DNA of 25,077 nt, from contig JAUPKM010000207.1 in assembly GCA_030837445.1 (NCBI GenBank), positions 1-25,077 of the forward strand, read 5' to 3'. Positions 8,679 through 16,565 of this stretch are shown here, piece after piece. Source of the stretch: Actinomycetota bacterium (GTDB lineage: Bacteria > Actinomycetota > Actinomycetes > S36-B12 > UBA10799). The notes under the pieces are model-generated. The model did not search any database, was not told the origin of the DNA, and worked only from the letters and a program-made list of their open reading frames with translations. A program made the position numbers and the translations under genes. Position 1 is the stretch's first letter, and each line of letters begins with the position of its first letter.

Positions 8679-8882
8679 GTGGGCACGATAGCGACGCCCT
8701 CGCCTCACCGTCGCTCCCGCGCGGACCCAGGCCTGAGACCGCACCCGGGGGATCGTGATCCACTCCTCGCGGTCGCATCCAGCGGCCGCCAGGAGTTCAA
8801 CGACCTTCTCGACGTCGGCGGCAGTCGCAGCGTGCGAGGCGGCTGTGGATGTGGCGTAGGTCCGGTCGACCCCGTGTCGCCC

Positions 8883-9470
8883 ATGAATCTACCGTCGAGC
8901 CTCGCTCGGAGTGCCTACGGCGTCCTGGCGTGCGACTTCTTCAGCGTCGGCACCGTTCTCCTGCAACGCCTCTACGTCCTGTTCGTGATCGAGATCGGAA
9001 CCCGGCGGGTACACCTGCTCGGTATCACCAAGCACCCGACCGGGGCGTGGGTGACCCAGGTCGCCCGTAACCTGGCCATCGACCCCGACGACCGCGTGGC
9101 CTCGTTCAAGTTCCTCCTACGCGACCGGGACACCAAGTTCGTGGCGGGCTTCGACGAGGTCTTCACCTCCCTCGGCCTACGGATCCTGCACTCACCACCC
9201 CGAGCACCTCTGGTGAATTCGTTCGCGGAGCGCTGGGTGGGCACAGCCCGGCGAGAATGCACCGACCGGCTCCTGATCTACAACCGGCGCCACCTCACCC
9301 ACGCCCTGACCGAATACGTGCGCCACTACAACGTCCATCGCCCGCACCGGTCCCTGGGACAGGCTGCGCCGCTTCGGGGGCTTCCCTCGGTGCCTGCGGA
9401 CCCGACGGCAGCGGTGATCAGACGCGATCGGTTCGGCGGCTTGATCCATGAGTATGCGCAGGCTGCGTAG
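8883..9470 (+). pseudogene. Transposase lacking its N-terminal DNA-binding region, copy 3
   Basis: The frame carries the full rve/DDE core: first Asp in ACDFFSVGT, second Asp in LLRDRDTKF, catalytic Glu in NSFAERWVGTARREC, then HRPHRSLGQAAPL and a native-looking stop. Residues upstream of ARSAYGVLACDFF do not match the family. The helix-turn-helix half seen in copy 2 (VELLVLRHEVALLRRQV…) is missing, so DNA recognition should be lost. The ATG at 8883 is an accidental start created by truncation. Copy 3 is the least decayed catalytic domain of the four copies, so action on other copies' ends in trans cannot be fully excluded, but is unlikely. Confidence 0.8.
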
Positions 9471-9496
9471 CTGTTGCGAGGTTTCGGGCACCCACA
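8883..9496 (+). mobile_element. Defective insertion sequence, copy 3 (5' truncated)
   Basis: IS sequence begins around 8900, inside the transposase core, and runs to TTTCGGGCACCCACA, which ends at 9496. Read inward this is TGTGGGTGCCCGAAA, the same terminal repeat as the IS at 22431-23090. The opposite end and the N-terminal third of the transposase are absent. It lies at the left border of the 9.5-20.3 kb locus, in inverted orientation to copy 2 at its right border. Confidence 0.75.
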
Positions 9497-9500
9497 AGGT

Positions 9501-9539
9501 CGGAGGGCCTCACCTGATTCGCTCAGGTGAGGCCCTCCG
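9501..9539. terminator. Strong bidirectional hairpin terminator
   Basis: A perfect 17-bp stem (CGGAGGGCCTCACCTGA / its complement) with a 5-nt loop TTCGC lies between the convergent IS transposase remnant (plus) and the ligase gene (minus, stop at 9554). There is no T-tract, as is common for high-GC actinobacteria. It would end the ligase transcript and insulate the cluster. Confidence 0.85.
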
Positions 9540-9553
9540 GCGTGTGGCCCGCA

Positions 9554-11071
9554 TCAGGCCGCGTTCACCTCGATGAGGATGCCCTTGGGGCGCACCTTCC
9601 CGCTGGGGCTGTAAGGGATCGAGGGGAGGCGGACGATGCGCACATCACGGATGCCCAACACCTCGGCTACCGTGGCGGTGATCCGCTCGTCGAGCCGACG
9701 CACCTTCGCGGAGTCGGCGGCGGGGTCCTTCGGGACGTACGCGGCCACCGCCGACGACGTGCCCCGCTTGGACATCACCTGCACGTACACGTCCTGGACG
9801 CACGGTAGCTCGCGCAGTTCCGCCTCCGCGCCGACGACGTCGAAGGAGCGGCCGCTCTGGTCGCGGCCGAGGATCGTCAGCCGCCCCTTGTCGTCCAATC
9901 GCCCGCTGTCGCCGGTGCGCCAGAACGGCTCCTCGTCGACCACGACATGGGGCGCGGAGGGGGTGCTGAACCGGTCGGCGATCATGTAGCCGGAGATGGC
10001 CACCGTGCCCACCTCGCCCCGTTCCACGGGGAGGTCGTCGGGGTCGAGGATCGCGATTTTGTTGCCGGGGAAGGCTCGTCCTACGGTCGTCGGGGCCTCG
10101 GCGAGATCCGCGGGGGTCGCCAGGGTGTTGAGCCCCGTCTCCGTGGTTCCGTAGTAGATGTGCAGCACGTGCCCCCACCGCTCGACGACGTCGCGCACCA
10201 GGGCGGGGCTGACCTGGCGACCGCCGGTGACCAGGGCACGGAACGGCGTGACCGGGACGTCGTCGAGGGTCCGCAGCACCTTCACATAGGTCGCCAGGAC
10301 CGGTGGCACCATCAGGCTGAAGGTGGCCCTGTGCCGCGCGGCCAGGCGGGCCATCTGCTCGGCGTCCAGCTCGCCGGCGATGACGACGGGCGCGCCCTCG
10401 GTCAGGAAGATCCGGGCCCATCCCGACGACGAGGCGTGGAACAGGGGGACCGTGTTCAGGTAGACGTCCTTCGAGGTGACGGCGAAGGTGCTGACGATGT
10501 CCTGGTGACGACGGGCGTCGTTGGTCGCGGTTCGCACGATCATCTTGGGCTGGCCGCTGGTTCCGGAGGTGAAGCCGAGAGCCAGGAAGGAGGGCTTGTT
10601 CCAGCGGATGAGCACCTGCTCGGTGCTCTCCGCCGACGGGCGCAGCCAGTCTCCGACCGGCACCCCCTGGCCGAGGCTCGTCACCATCGTCCGGCAGTTG
10701 CCCAGGATTCCCAGCGCCTCGTCGGCGAGCGGGCGGTGGGTGGGCGACACCGCCAGGACGGCCGGGCGGATCTGGGCGATGCACCCGGCGACGTGCTCCG
10801 CCGGAAGGCTGTGGTCCACTCCGACGATCGGAACCCCCAGGGTCGCGGCTGCTGCTTGGAGCACGACCACCTCGACGGTGGAGTCGGCGAGGAAGGCGAT
10901 TCGCGACTGGTTGCCGCACGGCCGCGAGGCCAGCAGGGTCGAGAGCGCGGTGGTGGCCTTGTCGACGAGGCCGGCGAATTCCGCCCAGGTCAGGGACGTC
11001 TCCTGGTCGGCGAGAGCGAGGTCCGCGGGGCGGGCGCTGGCGTGCTGGGCGATGAGATCATGGCGGATCAT
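9554..11071 (-). CDS. Stand-alone adenylate-forming (AMP-binding) ligase
   Basis: This ANL-superfamily enzyme activates a carboxylic acid with ATP to an acyl-AMP and probably transfers it to CoA, a carrier protein or an amine. The 505-residue protein has the P-loop-like A3 motif FTSGTSGQPK (~167-176), A5 YYGTTETG (~306-313), A7 WRTGDSGRL (~384-392), a hinge GRDQSG (~402-407) and the A10 catalytic lysine in YSPSGKVRPKG (K492). The A8 segment after the hinge (FDVVGAEAELREL) departs from the usual GxxIxPxEIE pattern. No carrier-protein domain is fused. The ATG at 11071 has GGAG 6 nt upstream; an open frame further upstream is only a shadow of the neighbouring gene. It lies 116 bp downstream of the PLP-decarboxylase gene on the same strand and is probably co-transcribed with it. 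Its substrate is unknown. Confidence 0.88.
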   Translation of the reverse strand: MIRHDLIAQHASARPADLALADQETSLTWAEFAGLVDKATTALSTLLASRPCGNQSRIAFLADSTVEVVVLQAAAATLGVPIVGVDHSLPAEHVAGCIAQIRPAVLAVSPTHRPLADEALGILGNCRTMVTSLGQGVPVGDWLRPSAESTEQVLIRWNKPSFLALGFTSGTSGQPKMIVRTATNDARRHQDIVSTFAVTSKDVYLNTVPLFHASSSGWARIFLTEGAPVVIAGELDAEQMARLAARHRATFSLMVPPVLATYVKVLRTLDDVPVTPFRALVTGGRQVSPALVRDVVERWGHVLHIYYGTTETGLNTLATPADLAEAPTTVGRAFPGNKIAILDPDDLPVERGEVGTVAISGYMIADRFSTPSAPHVVVDEEPFWRTGDSGRLDDKGRLTILGRDQSGRSFDVVGAEAELRELPCVQDVYVQVMSKRGTSSAVAAYVPKDPAADSAKVRRLDERITATVAEVLGIRDVRIVRLPSIPYSPSGKVRPKGILIEVNAA

Positions 11072-11187
11072 GGGATTCTCCGTTCGAGGACGTGACGCGG
11101 TCGTCGGGTGTGGTCGAGCGGTGGCCGGTCGCCCCGGCGGGGCGGGGTCGTCGTCAGGGGGCGAGGGGGAGCCAGGCCGAGGGCGGG

Positions 11188-12630
11188 TCAGGCGGAGGGG
11201 GCGTGCGCGGGAACCGCGAAGACGTCGACCCCCGAGGTTCGGAAGGAGCGCAGCAACTCGTCGAGGTTGTCCGGGTACTGCTCTCCCGGCACCGTCAGCG
11301 GGACCCCGGGCGGGTAGGGGATGAGGAATCCCGGCCCGCGGTCGAAACGGTCGGTGCCGGAGGCGCACAGCTCGCTCAGAGCGCGTTCCAGGCGGTCCAT
11401 CACGGCGTCGGTCACACCGGCGTGGATGTTGAAGAGGATCCTGGTCCCCGAACCGCGCGAGGCGTAGATCCCGTGCTCGTGGAACATGCGGATTCGCAGG
11501 TCCTGCGCCGAGATCCCGAGGCCGGAGCTGTCGCAGACGACCTTCGCCGGGTCGGGGGCCGACCAGCGTGACGCCGCCTCCGGCTCGACCGCGACGAGCC
11601 CCGGCAGGAGGCCGTCGTCCAGCAGAGTGCGCAGGCGTTGCGCATGCGCCAGGCATCGTTCCGCCACGGCGTGCCCCTCTGCCACCGCCTGGGCACGGGC
11701 GAGGTCGAGGCTGGCAAGGATCGGCAGGCTGGGGCTGGTCGTGTGCACGGCGTACAGGGCGCGCTCGGCCCGCCGGACGGTGTCGCCGTCCCCGAGCACG
11801 TGCAGGAACGACGCCTGCCGCAGGGCGGACATGGACTTGTGGGCGGAGTGGGTGACGTAGAGCCGCAGCTTCTTGTCGGGCCGGGTGATCCGGAGGTGCC
11901 GTCCGGCGGCCAGAGCGGTGGTGGCCCGCAGACGCGGGTGGAAGGTGTTGAGCGCCGACCACGCTTCGTCGACGAGGACGTCCAGGGTGTCGACATGGTC
12001 GAACATCGCGTCGAACAGGGCGGGCAGCTGGAGCAGGGAGCCGTCGTAGGAGGAGCCGTTCAGGACGACGGCGTGGTACGGCCGGTCCTGGCGCGCAGCC
12101 TCGGCGAACTCCTCGACGAACGCCTCGATGTCCCCGTGCACGAAACCGCCCGGCGATCGAGGTGACATGCCGGCGTACGTGACCTCCGCGCCGCTGCGAT
12201 CGACGCCGAAGTGCACGGACTGGTGGGCGGTGCGGTCCACCAGGATGCGACGACCGTACGGGGCCATCGCGGTCAGGGCCACGGTGTTCGACGTCGTCGT
12301 CCCGCTGGTCAGGAAGAACGTGTGGTCGGCGCCGAACGCCTCGGCGGCCAGGCGCTGGGCGGCGGCCAGGCAACCGCGCGGTTTGAAGAACGAGTCGATC
12401 ACTGGGCTGGAGAACGAGACGTCGGCATGCAGGTAGGCTTGCCCAACCAGCGCCAGGTACTTTTGCCGGAATCTGGAACCGGCAATCCCGTGTCCCTGGG
12501 ACAGGGGAAGCGCGTGAACACTCGCCACCTCGGTCGACGTCAATCTGAGAAGAGCGTCGGCGAACGGCGTCGAGCTTTGCCTGTCGGTGGTGTCCGGATC
12601 ATTCCTTGGCATTGTCGCCCGGTGGGCCAT
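11188..12630 (-). CDS. PLP-dependent Orn/Lys/Arg-decarboxylase-like enzyme
   Basis: This is a fold-type-I PLP enzyme of the Orn/Lys/Arg decarboxylase major-domain family, which removes the carboxyl group of a basic amino acid to give a diamine or agmatine; some relatives do other chemistry. Visible elements are FFLTSGTTTSN (~105-115, phosphate binding), H136 in DRTAHQS (PLP stacking), D221 in VDEAWSA (pyridine-N aspartate) and K265 in THSAHKSMSALRQ (Schiff-base lysine; the family norm is STHKT). A short C-terminal region ends FLIPYPPGVPL near the C-terminus, as in the family. At 480 residues it is the short bacterial type without the wing domain. ATG 12630 is preferred because GGAAAG lies just upstream; ATG 12642 and TTG 12708 are alternatives. 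A diamine product could be the amine partner of the downstream ligase (inference). Confidence 0.87.
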   Translation of the reverse strand: MAHRATMPRNDPDTTDRQSSTPFADALLRLTSTEVASVHALPLSQGHGIAGSRFRQKYLALVGQAYLHADVSFSSPVIDSFFKPRGCLAAAQRLAAEAFGADHTFFLTSGTTTSNTVALTAMAPYGRRILVDRTAHQSVHFGVDRSGAEVTYAGMSPRSPGGFVHGDIEAFVEEFAEAARQDRPYHAVVLNGSSYDGSLLQLPALFDAMFDHVDTLDVLVDEAWSALNTFHPRLRATTALAAGRHLRITRPDKKLRLYVTHSAHKSMSALRQASFLHVLGDGDTVRRAERALYAVHTTSPSLPILASLDLARAQAVAEGHAVAERCLAHAQRLRTLLDDGLLPGLVAVEPEAASRWSAPDPAKVVCDSSGLGISAQDLRIRMFHEHGIYASRGSGTRILFNIHAGVTDAVMDRLERALSELCASGTDRFDRGPGFLIPYPPGVPLTVPGEQYPDNLDELLRSFRTSGVDVFAVPAHAPSA

Positions 12631-12747
12631 GTTTCTTTCCATAATGAGATTCAAGCGCCGGGCCCGGAGCTTTGCAATCGATGCGACCGGGTGTGTACTT
12701 TCGTTCAAGTGCGGCCGTTCCGGGTATGTCGAGCCGTTCCGTGGAAA

Positions 12748-12792
12748 AGGGAAGGGGGCCGGAACCCCAGACGGGTTCCGGCCCCCTTCCCT
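12748..12792. terminator. Very strong hairpin terminator after GAPDH
   Basis: A perfect 20-bp stem (AGGGAAGGGGGCCGGAACCC with its complement) encloses a 5-nt loop CAGAC. It lies downstream of the GAPDH stop and upstream of the decarboxylase start, both on the minus strand. It should separate an upstream transporter-GAPDH transcript from the enzyme pair, or work as an attenuator for read-through. Confidence 0.85.
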
Positions 12793-12929
12793 ACGGGCGC
12801 CACCATATGTGATTGTCCGGCGTTCCCGAACGCCAGCACCTGGTCCGCGAGCACGCGGCTCGTCCCCTGCCGTTCATCGCGCCCGGACGGCCCGATGCCG
12901 GCGTACGACGTCACCACGAACCCGCCCGT

Positions 12930-12963
12930 CCCGATGGCTCGGGCGTCCCGATGGCTCGGGCGT
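12930..12963. repeat. 17-bp tandem duplication with embedded mini-palindromes
   Basis: CCCGATGGCTCGGGCGT occurs twice in perfect tandem, directly abutting the GAPDH stop codon (12965-12967). Each copy contains a CCCGA…TCGGG inverted repeat, so the GAPDH mRNA would end with two short hairpins before the main terminator. Confidence 0.8.
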
Positions 12964-12964
12964 G

Positions 12965-13963
12965 CTACGCCCCCAGCAGGCGCGCGGTGTCGAGGAGCCG
13001 GTTGGAGAAGCCCCACTCGTTGTCGTACCAGCCGATGATCTTCGCCGTGTTGCCGACCACGGTCGTGAGTCCGGCGTCGATGATGCAGGAGGCCGGGTTC
13101 GTCACGATGTCGCTCGAGACGATCTGGTCCTCCGTGTAGGCGAGGACGCCCTTCAGAGGACCGTCCGCAGCGGTCCGGTACGCGGCGTTGATCTCCTCGA
13201 CGGACGCGGGCCGGTCGAGCGTGACGGTCAGGTCCGTCGCCGATCCGGTGATGACGGGCACCCGCAGGGCGAACCCCGCCAGACGCCCGTCCAACTCGGG
13301 CAGGACCCTGCCGATGGCCTTGGCGGCCCCACTGCTCGTGGGCACGATGTTCGCGCTCGCGGCACGGGCCCGTCGCAGGTCACGGTGCGGTCCGTCCTGG
13401 AGGTTCTGGTCTGCGGTGTAGGCGTGGACCGTGGTCATGATGCCGTGCTCGATCCCCACGCTGTCGTGCAGGACCTTTGCCATGGGGGCCAGGCAGTTCG
13501 TGGTGCAGGAGGCGTTGGAGACGATGAAGTGCTGGTCCGGGTCGTACTTGTGATGGTTCACCCCGTAGACGATGGTGAAGACACCGGCGTCGGACGGGGC
13601 CGAGACGATGACCCGCCCGGCCCCGGCCTTGAGGTGGAGCCCGGCGGCCTCGGCCTTGGCGAAGACGCCCGTCGACTCCACGACGACCGCGATGTCGAGC
13701 TCGCCCCAGGGCAGCTGGGCGGGGTCGCGCTCGGCGAGCGTCCGGATCCGGCGGTCGCCCACGACGAGGGTGTCACCCTCGACACGGACCTCGTGGGGCA
13801 GCGGGCCGAGCACGGTGTCGTAGCGCAGCAGGTGGGCCAGAGTCGCGGGGTCGGTGAGGTCGTTCACGGCGACGATCTCGACGTCGGCGGCGCCGTGCAG
13901 CGCGGCTCGCAGGAAACTGCGGCCGATCCGGCCGAACCCGTTGATGGCGACTCGAGTGGTCAT
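12965..13963 (-). CDS. gap: Glyceraldehyde-3-phosphate dehydrogenase, NAD-type
   Basis: This cytosolic enzyme makes 1,3-bisphosphoglycerate from glyceraldehyde-3-phosphate, NAD+ and phosphate. The 332-residue sequence is complete: Rossmann motif INGFGRIGR (~7-15), D35 in AVNDLTD (NAD preference), active-site C153 in SNASCTTNC, H180 in TTVHAYT, and the C-terminal WYDNEWGFSNR. All catalytic residues are intact. AGGAG and AAGGA lie just upstream of the ATG. The context is unusual. A glycolytic gap normally sits alone or with pgk/tpiA, whereas this one lies between an EamA exporter and two biosynthetic-type enzymes under StrR- and LuxR-type regulators. Extra GAPDH genes in antibiotic clusters, as for pentalenolactone, give self-resistance by providing an insensitive target. 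That role here is an inference. Other possibilities are a house-keeping isozyme or an erythrose-4-phosphate-type dehydrogenase. Confidence 0.96.
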   Translation of the reverse strand: MTTRVAINGFGRIGRSFLRAALHGAADVEIVAVNDLTDPATLAHLLRYDTVLGPLPHEVRVEGDTLVVGDRRIRTLAERDPAQLPWGELDIAVVVESTGVFAKAEAAGLHLKAGAGRVIVSAPSDAGVFTIVYGVNHHKYDPDQHFIVSNASCTTNCLAPMAKVLHDSVGIEHGIMTTVHAYTADQNLQDGPHRDLRRARAASANIVPTSSGAAKAIGRVLPELDGRLAGFALRVPVITGSATDLTVTLDRPASVEEINAAYRTAADGPLKGVLAYTEDQIVSSDIVTNPASCIIDAGLTTVVGNTAKIIGWYDNEWGFSNRLLDTARLLGA

Positions 13964-14056
13964 GGTCCTTCTCCTCGGATGGGTGACAGGTGAATCGGTG
14001 GGGCGTCCACGAGGACGCCGGTTCGAGGGGAGCTCTGGAGGGCGGAACGGGCAACC

Positions 14057-15052
14057 TCAGCGAGGCGCCGAGACAGCCAGCGGCCGGCCCTCGTCGACCG
14101 GCGCCGCAGGCTCGGCCGCCAGCGTCGTCCTCGTGGCGGCGCGCCGCAGGTAGAGGTTGTTCAGCACCAGGGCGCCGGCGGTGATGATCGCTCCGATCAG
14201 CTGGAACAGCGAGGGCAGGACGCCCAGCGCGGCGGACACGATGAACGACGTCATCGGCACCACGTCCATGAACAGCACCCCGTTGAGGGGGGTCAGGATC
14301 TTGTTGCCGAGGTTCCAGGCCAGGACTCCGACGACAGCCGCAGCCAGGCTCATGTAGGCCAGCTCGGGGGAGACCTCGACGACGGCGGCGGGGCCGGGGA
14401 CGGCGACCACGCCGGTGACCAGCAGCACCGCGGTGATGCCGACCGCGCTGAAGACCCCGAGCACGGTGGTGACGGTGGTGTACCGGACCGGGGACCAGGT
14501 CGGGAAGTAGCTCGCCCCGTAGGTGTAGACGACCCAGCACAGCGCGCCCAGGATGATCATGATGTCGGCAGTGAAGTCCTGGGGCTGGTTGAACAACGCG
14601 ACGAAGTCGCCCTTGGTGACGACGAGGGTGATGCCGAAGAACGACAACATGATGAAGCCGAGCGCGGCGCGCGGCGGGACGACGCGCCGGACGACCCAGT
14701 TCACCAGGAATCCCAGCATCGGCATCGTCGCCATCATGACGGAGGCGAGCAGCGCACCCTCGGCACCGAGTTTCTGCTGGCCGAGGAACACCAGGAACTG
14801 GAACCCGGCGAAGCCGACGGCCCCGAAGAAGAACGCGAGGCCCATGCGCTCGCCGCGTACCTTCAGGCTCGTGCGGCCCTCCGTCATGGCGAGCAGCACG
14901 AGGAAGATCAGGCCCGCGATGCCGTACCGCATGCAGGTGAACGTGAACGGGTCGATGTGGCGGAGCGCGCTGGTCATCACGGGGAACATGCCTCCCCAGG
15001 ACACCGTCGCGATCAGGCACAGAGCCACGCCGCGCGAATATTTCGATTTCAT
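14057..15052 (-). CDS. EamA/DMT-superfamily transporter (likely exporter)
   Basis: This integral membrane protein of the drug/metabolite transporter superfamily has 331 residues and about ten hydrophobic segments in two EamA repeats (first ~5-140, beginning ALCLIATVSWGGMFPVMTSALRHIDP; second ~155-305, ending GAIITAGALVLNNL). Members often export amino acids or small metabolites. ATG 15052 is chosen because GAGGGA lies ~5-8 nt upstream and the first helix follows directly; ATGs at 15085 and 15121 are weaker. It precedes gap by 93 bp on the same strand, so exporter and GAPDH are probably co-transcribed, which fits a self-protection pair (inference). A three-copy 16-bp repeat lies about 180 bp upstream of the start. 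Confidence 0.88.
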   Translation of the reverse strand: MKSKYSRGVALCLIATVSWGGMFPVMTSALRHIDPFTFTCMRYGIAGLIFLVLLAMTEGRTSLKVRGERMGLAFFFGAVGFAGFQFLVFLGQQKLGAEGALLASVMMATMPMLGFLVNWVVRRVVPPRAALGFIMLSFFGITLVVTKGDFVALFNQPQDFTADIMIILGALCWVVYTYGASYFPTWSPVRYTTVTTVLGVFSAVGITAVLLVTGVVAVPGPAAVVEVSPELAYMSLAAAVVGVLAWNLGNKILTPLNGVLFMDVVPMTSFIVSAALGVLPSLFQLIGAIITAGALVLNNLYLRRAATRTTLAAEPAAPVDEGRPLAVSAPR

Positions 15053-15230
15053 GGTTATCCCTCGGTTCGTCTCTCTGGTGGCCATTGAATCTTCTGCGGC
15101 GACGAATGGCTGCGTCAACATGGCCGTTCAAATGGCGCCCGAATCGCCGTGGCGATCGGTGGGGTCGTTCAGGGGAACGCGTTCAGGAAGAGCCGCGATT
15201 CGCCGCGCTCCGTAGGTACCTGACTGCTAC

Positions 15231-15278
15231 GGAACGGTGGAATGACGGAACGGTGGAATGACGGAACGGTGGAATGAC
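15231..15278. repeat. Three perfect tandem copies of a 16-bp unit
   Basis: GGAACGGTGGAATGAC is repeated three times without mismatch, and a partial fourth follows (GG…GCGGAACGG). It lies between the end of the LuxR-type gene (15355) and the start of the transporter (15052), in the likely upstream control region of the transporter-gap unit. The 16-bp period is not a helical multiple. Confidence 0.9.
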
Positions 15279-15354
15279 GGTGCAGCGGAACGGCGTCATG
15301 GACTTCGCTGCCGGCGGTCGTGCCTGCGGTGGCGCTCGGCGTTCTCCCGGGTCA

Positions 15355-16284
15355 TCAGATCAGCCCGAGCCTCATCGCCATCATCCCGGCTTGGAAGCGC
15401 GACTTGGCTCGCAGACCGGCCATCGTGGAGGCCACCTCGGTGCGCACGGTACGCACGCTGCAGCCCAGCTGGCGAGCGATGGCGTCGTCGGTGTTGCCGT
15501 CGGCGAGCAGGTGCAGGATCCGCGCCCGGCGAGGGCACGACGTGGTTGGTCCGAGGACGTCGTCGGTGGTGTCGGTGCCCGCCCAGAGAGGGGTGAGCGT
15601 GTCGCGGACGGTACGCACGTCCTCGCTCGCGCGCAGCACCTGGATCTGCCGTGTGGTCGCGATCATCGCCGTGTTGTGGTCGACGACCACCACGCGGGGC
15701 AGCGGGGCATGGGTCAACCGGGGCCGAATCCCAAGTGCCGACAGCCACCGCACGAAGTCCCGGTCAACCTGGGCCGCGACCTGCGACCTCCACAGCAGGC
15801 GCAGCCGGCCGCCCCGACGCAGGACGCTCTCGTGCACGTGCTCGCAGAACTCGTACGAGGCCGGGTGATGATCTGGGACGGTCATCAGGACGTCCAGCCG
15901 GGCGGAGGCCACGAGCCTCTCGACGATCGATGCGGCCTGGTCGAGCCCCGATGGAGGGCTGTCGTGGCGGATGCGTTGGTCCGACAGTTCGTGCACGTGG
16001 ACGAAGGACTCCAGCGACTCGACGCTGGGAGCGTCGGTCCTGCCGTTCCACAGCCTGACGGCCACCAGCGACGGCAGCGCCAGCCTCGGCTCGACGGCGC
16101 GCCACCCCCCGATCACGTCGGCCGAGGCGACCGCCAGCCGGTCCTGCCGCAGCCGGGCCATCAGGGGTGCGAGGCCGTCTGCCGTGCCCGGCCACGCGGA
16201 AGCGAGTTCTGACATCGTCCAGGAGGGACGGCGCAGTAACAGGGTATAGAGCTCCTTCTCGTCACCATTGATCCCCAGGCTCAT
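15355..16284 (-). CDS. LuxR-type transcriptional regulator with TrmB-like N-terminus
   Basis: This 309-residue regulator has a C-terminal LuxR/GerE helix-turn-helix (ARILHLLADGNTDDAIARQLGCSVRTVRTEVASTMAGLRAKSR, ~254-296). The N-terminal helical segment (GINGDEKELYTLLLRRPSWTMSELASAW) resembles the TrmB-like winged helix in a class of actinobacterial LuxR regulators. The middle (~100-230) resembles a phospholipase-D-like or effector-binding fold: VLMTVPDHHPASYEFCEHVHESVLRRGGRLRLLWR, then PRVVVVDHNTAMIATT. There is no receiver domain, so control is probably by ligand or expression level. ATG 16284 is preferred because GGGGGAG precedes it at normal spacing; ATG 16299 overlaps that site. The upstream region carries nested GTTGA/TCAAC palindromes that could be an autoregulatory operator. 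Confidence 0.88.
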   Translation of the reverse strand: MSLGINGDEKELYTLLLRRPSWTMSELASAWPGTADGLAPLMARLRQDRLAVASADVIGGWRAVEPRLALPSLVAVRLWNGRTDAPSVESLESFVHVHELSDQRIRHDSPPSGLDQAASIVERLVASARLDVLMTVPDHHPASYEFCEHVHESVLRRGGRLRLLWRSQVAAQVDRDFVRWLSALGIRPRLTHAPLPRVVVVDHNTAMIATTRQIQVLRASEDVRTVRDTLTPLWAGTDTTDDVLGPTTSCPRRARILHLLADGNTDDAIARQLGCSVRTVRTEVASTMAGLRAKSRFQAGMMAMRLGLI

Positions 16285-16326
16285 GGTGTCTCCCCCCATG
16301 TGCGTCCCGACCGGGCCGTCGGGCGT

Positions 16327-16389
16327 CTTGACTCAAGAAGTTACAGCGCGCTCAGTTGTGAGTCAACTATAGAGTAGTTGATTGTCAAC
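16327..16389. promoter_or_regulatory. Cluster of nested palindromes upstream of the LuxR-type gene
   Basis: The cluster contains CTTGACTCAAG (16327-16337), AGTTG-N5-CAACT (16354-16368), TCAACTA-N5-TAGTTGA (perfect 7-bp arms, 16363-16381) and GTTGA-N3-TCAAC (16377-16389). The half-site (A)GTTGA(C) is shared, and adjacent palindromes overlap, which suggests alternative dimer positions. It lies 43-105 bp upstream of ATG 16284, so it is a candidate operator and promoter region. The binding protein is unknown. Confidence 0.65.
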
Positions 16390-16510
16390 AAAGTTTACCG
16401 TGGGGATGATCTGTCGGGTCGGCGGCCGGGTCTCAGCTCGGGCGGTACGGGGACTCACGAGACGGATACCCGCAGTTCAGAAGGCTAGTGAACAGTGAGG
16501 TGAGCTGGAT

Positions 16511-16533
16511 GGTGAGCGATCGGGTCGCTCGCC
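16511..16533. terminator. Possible hairpin downstream of the XRE-TPR gene
   Basis: GGTGAGCGA / TCGCTCGCC forms a 9-bp stem with one G-T pair and a 5-nt loop TCGGG. It lies ~275 bp beyond the XRE-TPR stop and upstream of the LuxR-type gene. Without a T-tract and at this distance its role as terminator is uncertain. Confidence 0.35.
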
Positions 16534-16551
16534 ATCTTCCCTTCGAAGGGG

Positions 16552-16565
16552 GTTGACTTCTCAAC
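16552..16565. promoter_or_regulatory. Perfect palindrome GTTGA-N4-TCAAC
   Basis: GTTGACTTCTCAAC has the same arms as the palindromes at 16377-16389, with a 4-nt instead of a 3-nt spacer. A further half-site TCAAC follows at 16577. It lies in the same intergenic region as the main cluster, ~270 bp from the LuxR-type start. Confidence 0.55.

Larger units (their letters stand above)
12631..12964. other. Spacer between GAPDH and decarboxylase genes
   Basis: No gene is present. The spacer holds a 20-bp-stem terminator at 12748-12792 and a 17-bp tandem duplication next to the GAPDH stop. The ~115 bp between the terminator and ATG 12630 must hold the promoter for the decarboxylase-ligase pair if the terminator is efficient. 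I see no clear -10/-35 pair there. Confidence 0.6.

Noticed and set aside
8679..8744. N-terminal extension of the YbaK-type protein from GTG 8744
   Set aside because: The family begins MxTARGTLxW at ATG 8678; the extension is Arg-rich and non-conserved.
11072..12373. Upstream part of the long frame that contains the ligase (939 codons in all)
   Set aside because: Shadow of the decarboxylase gene in another frame; the ligase has its own ATG and ribosome-binding site at 11071.
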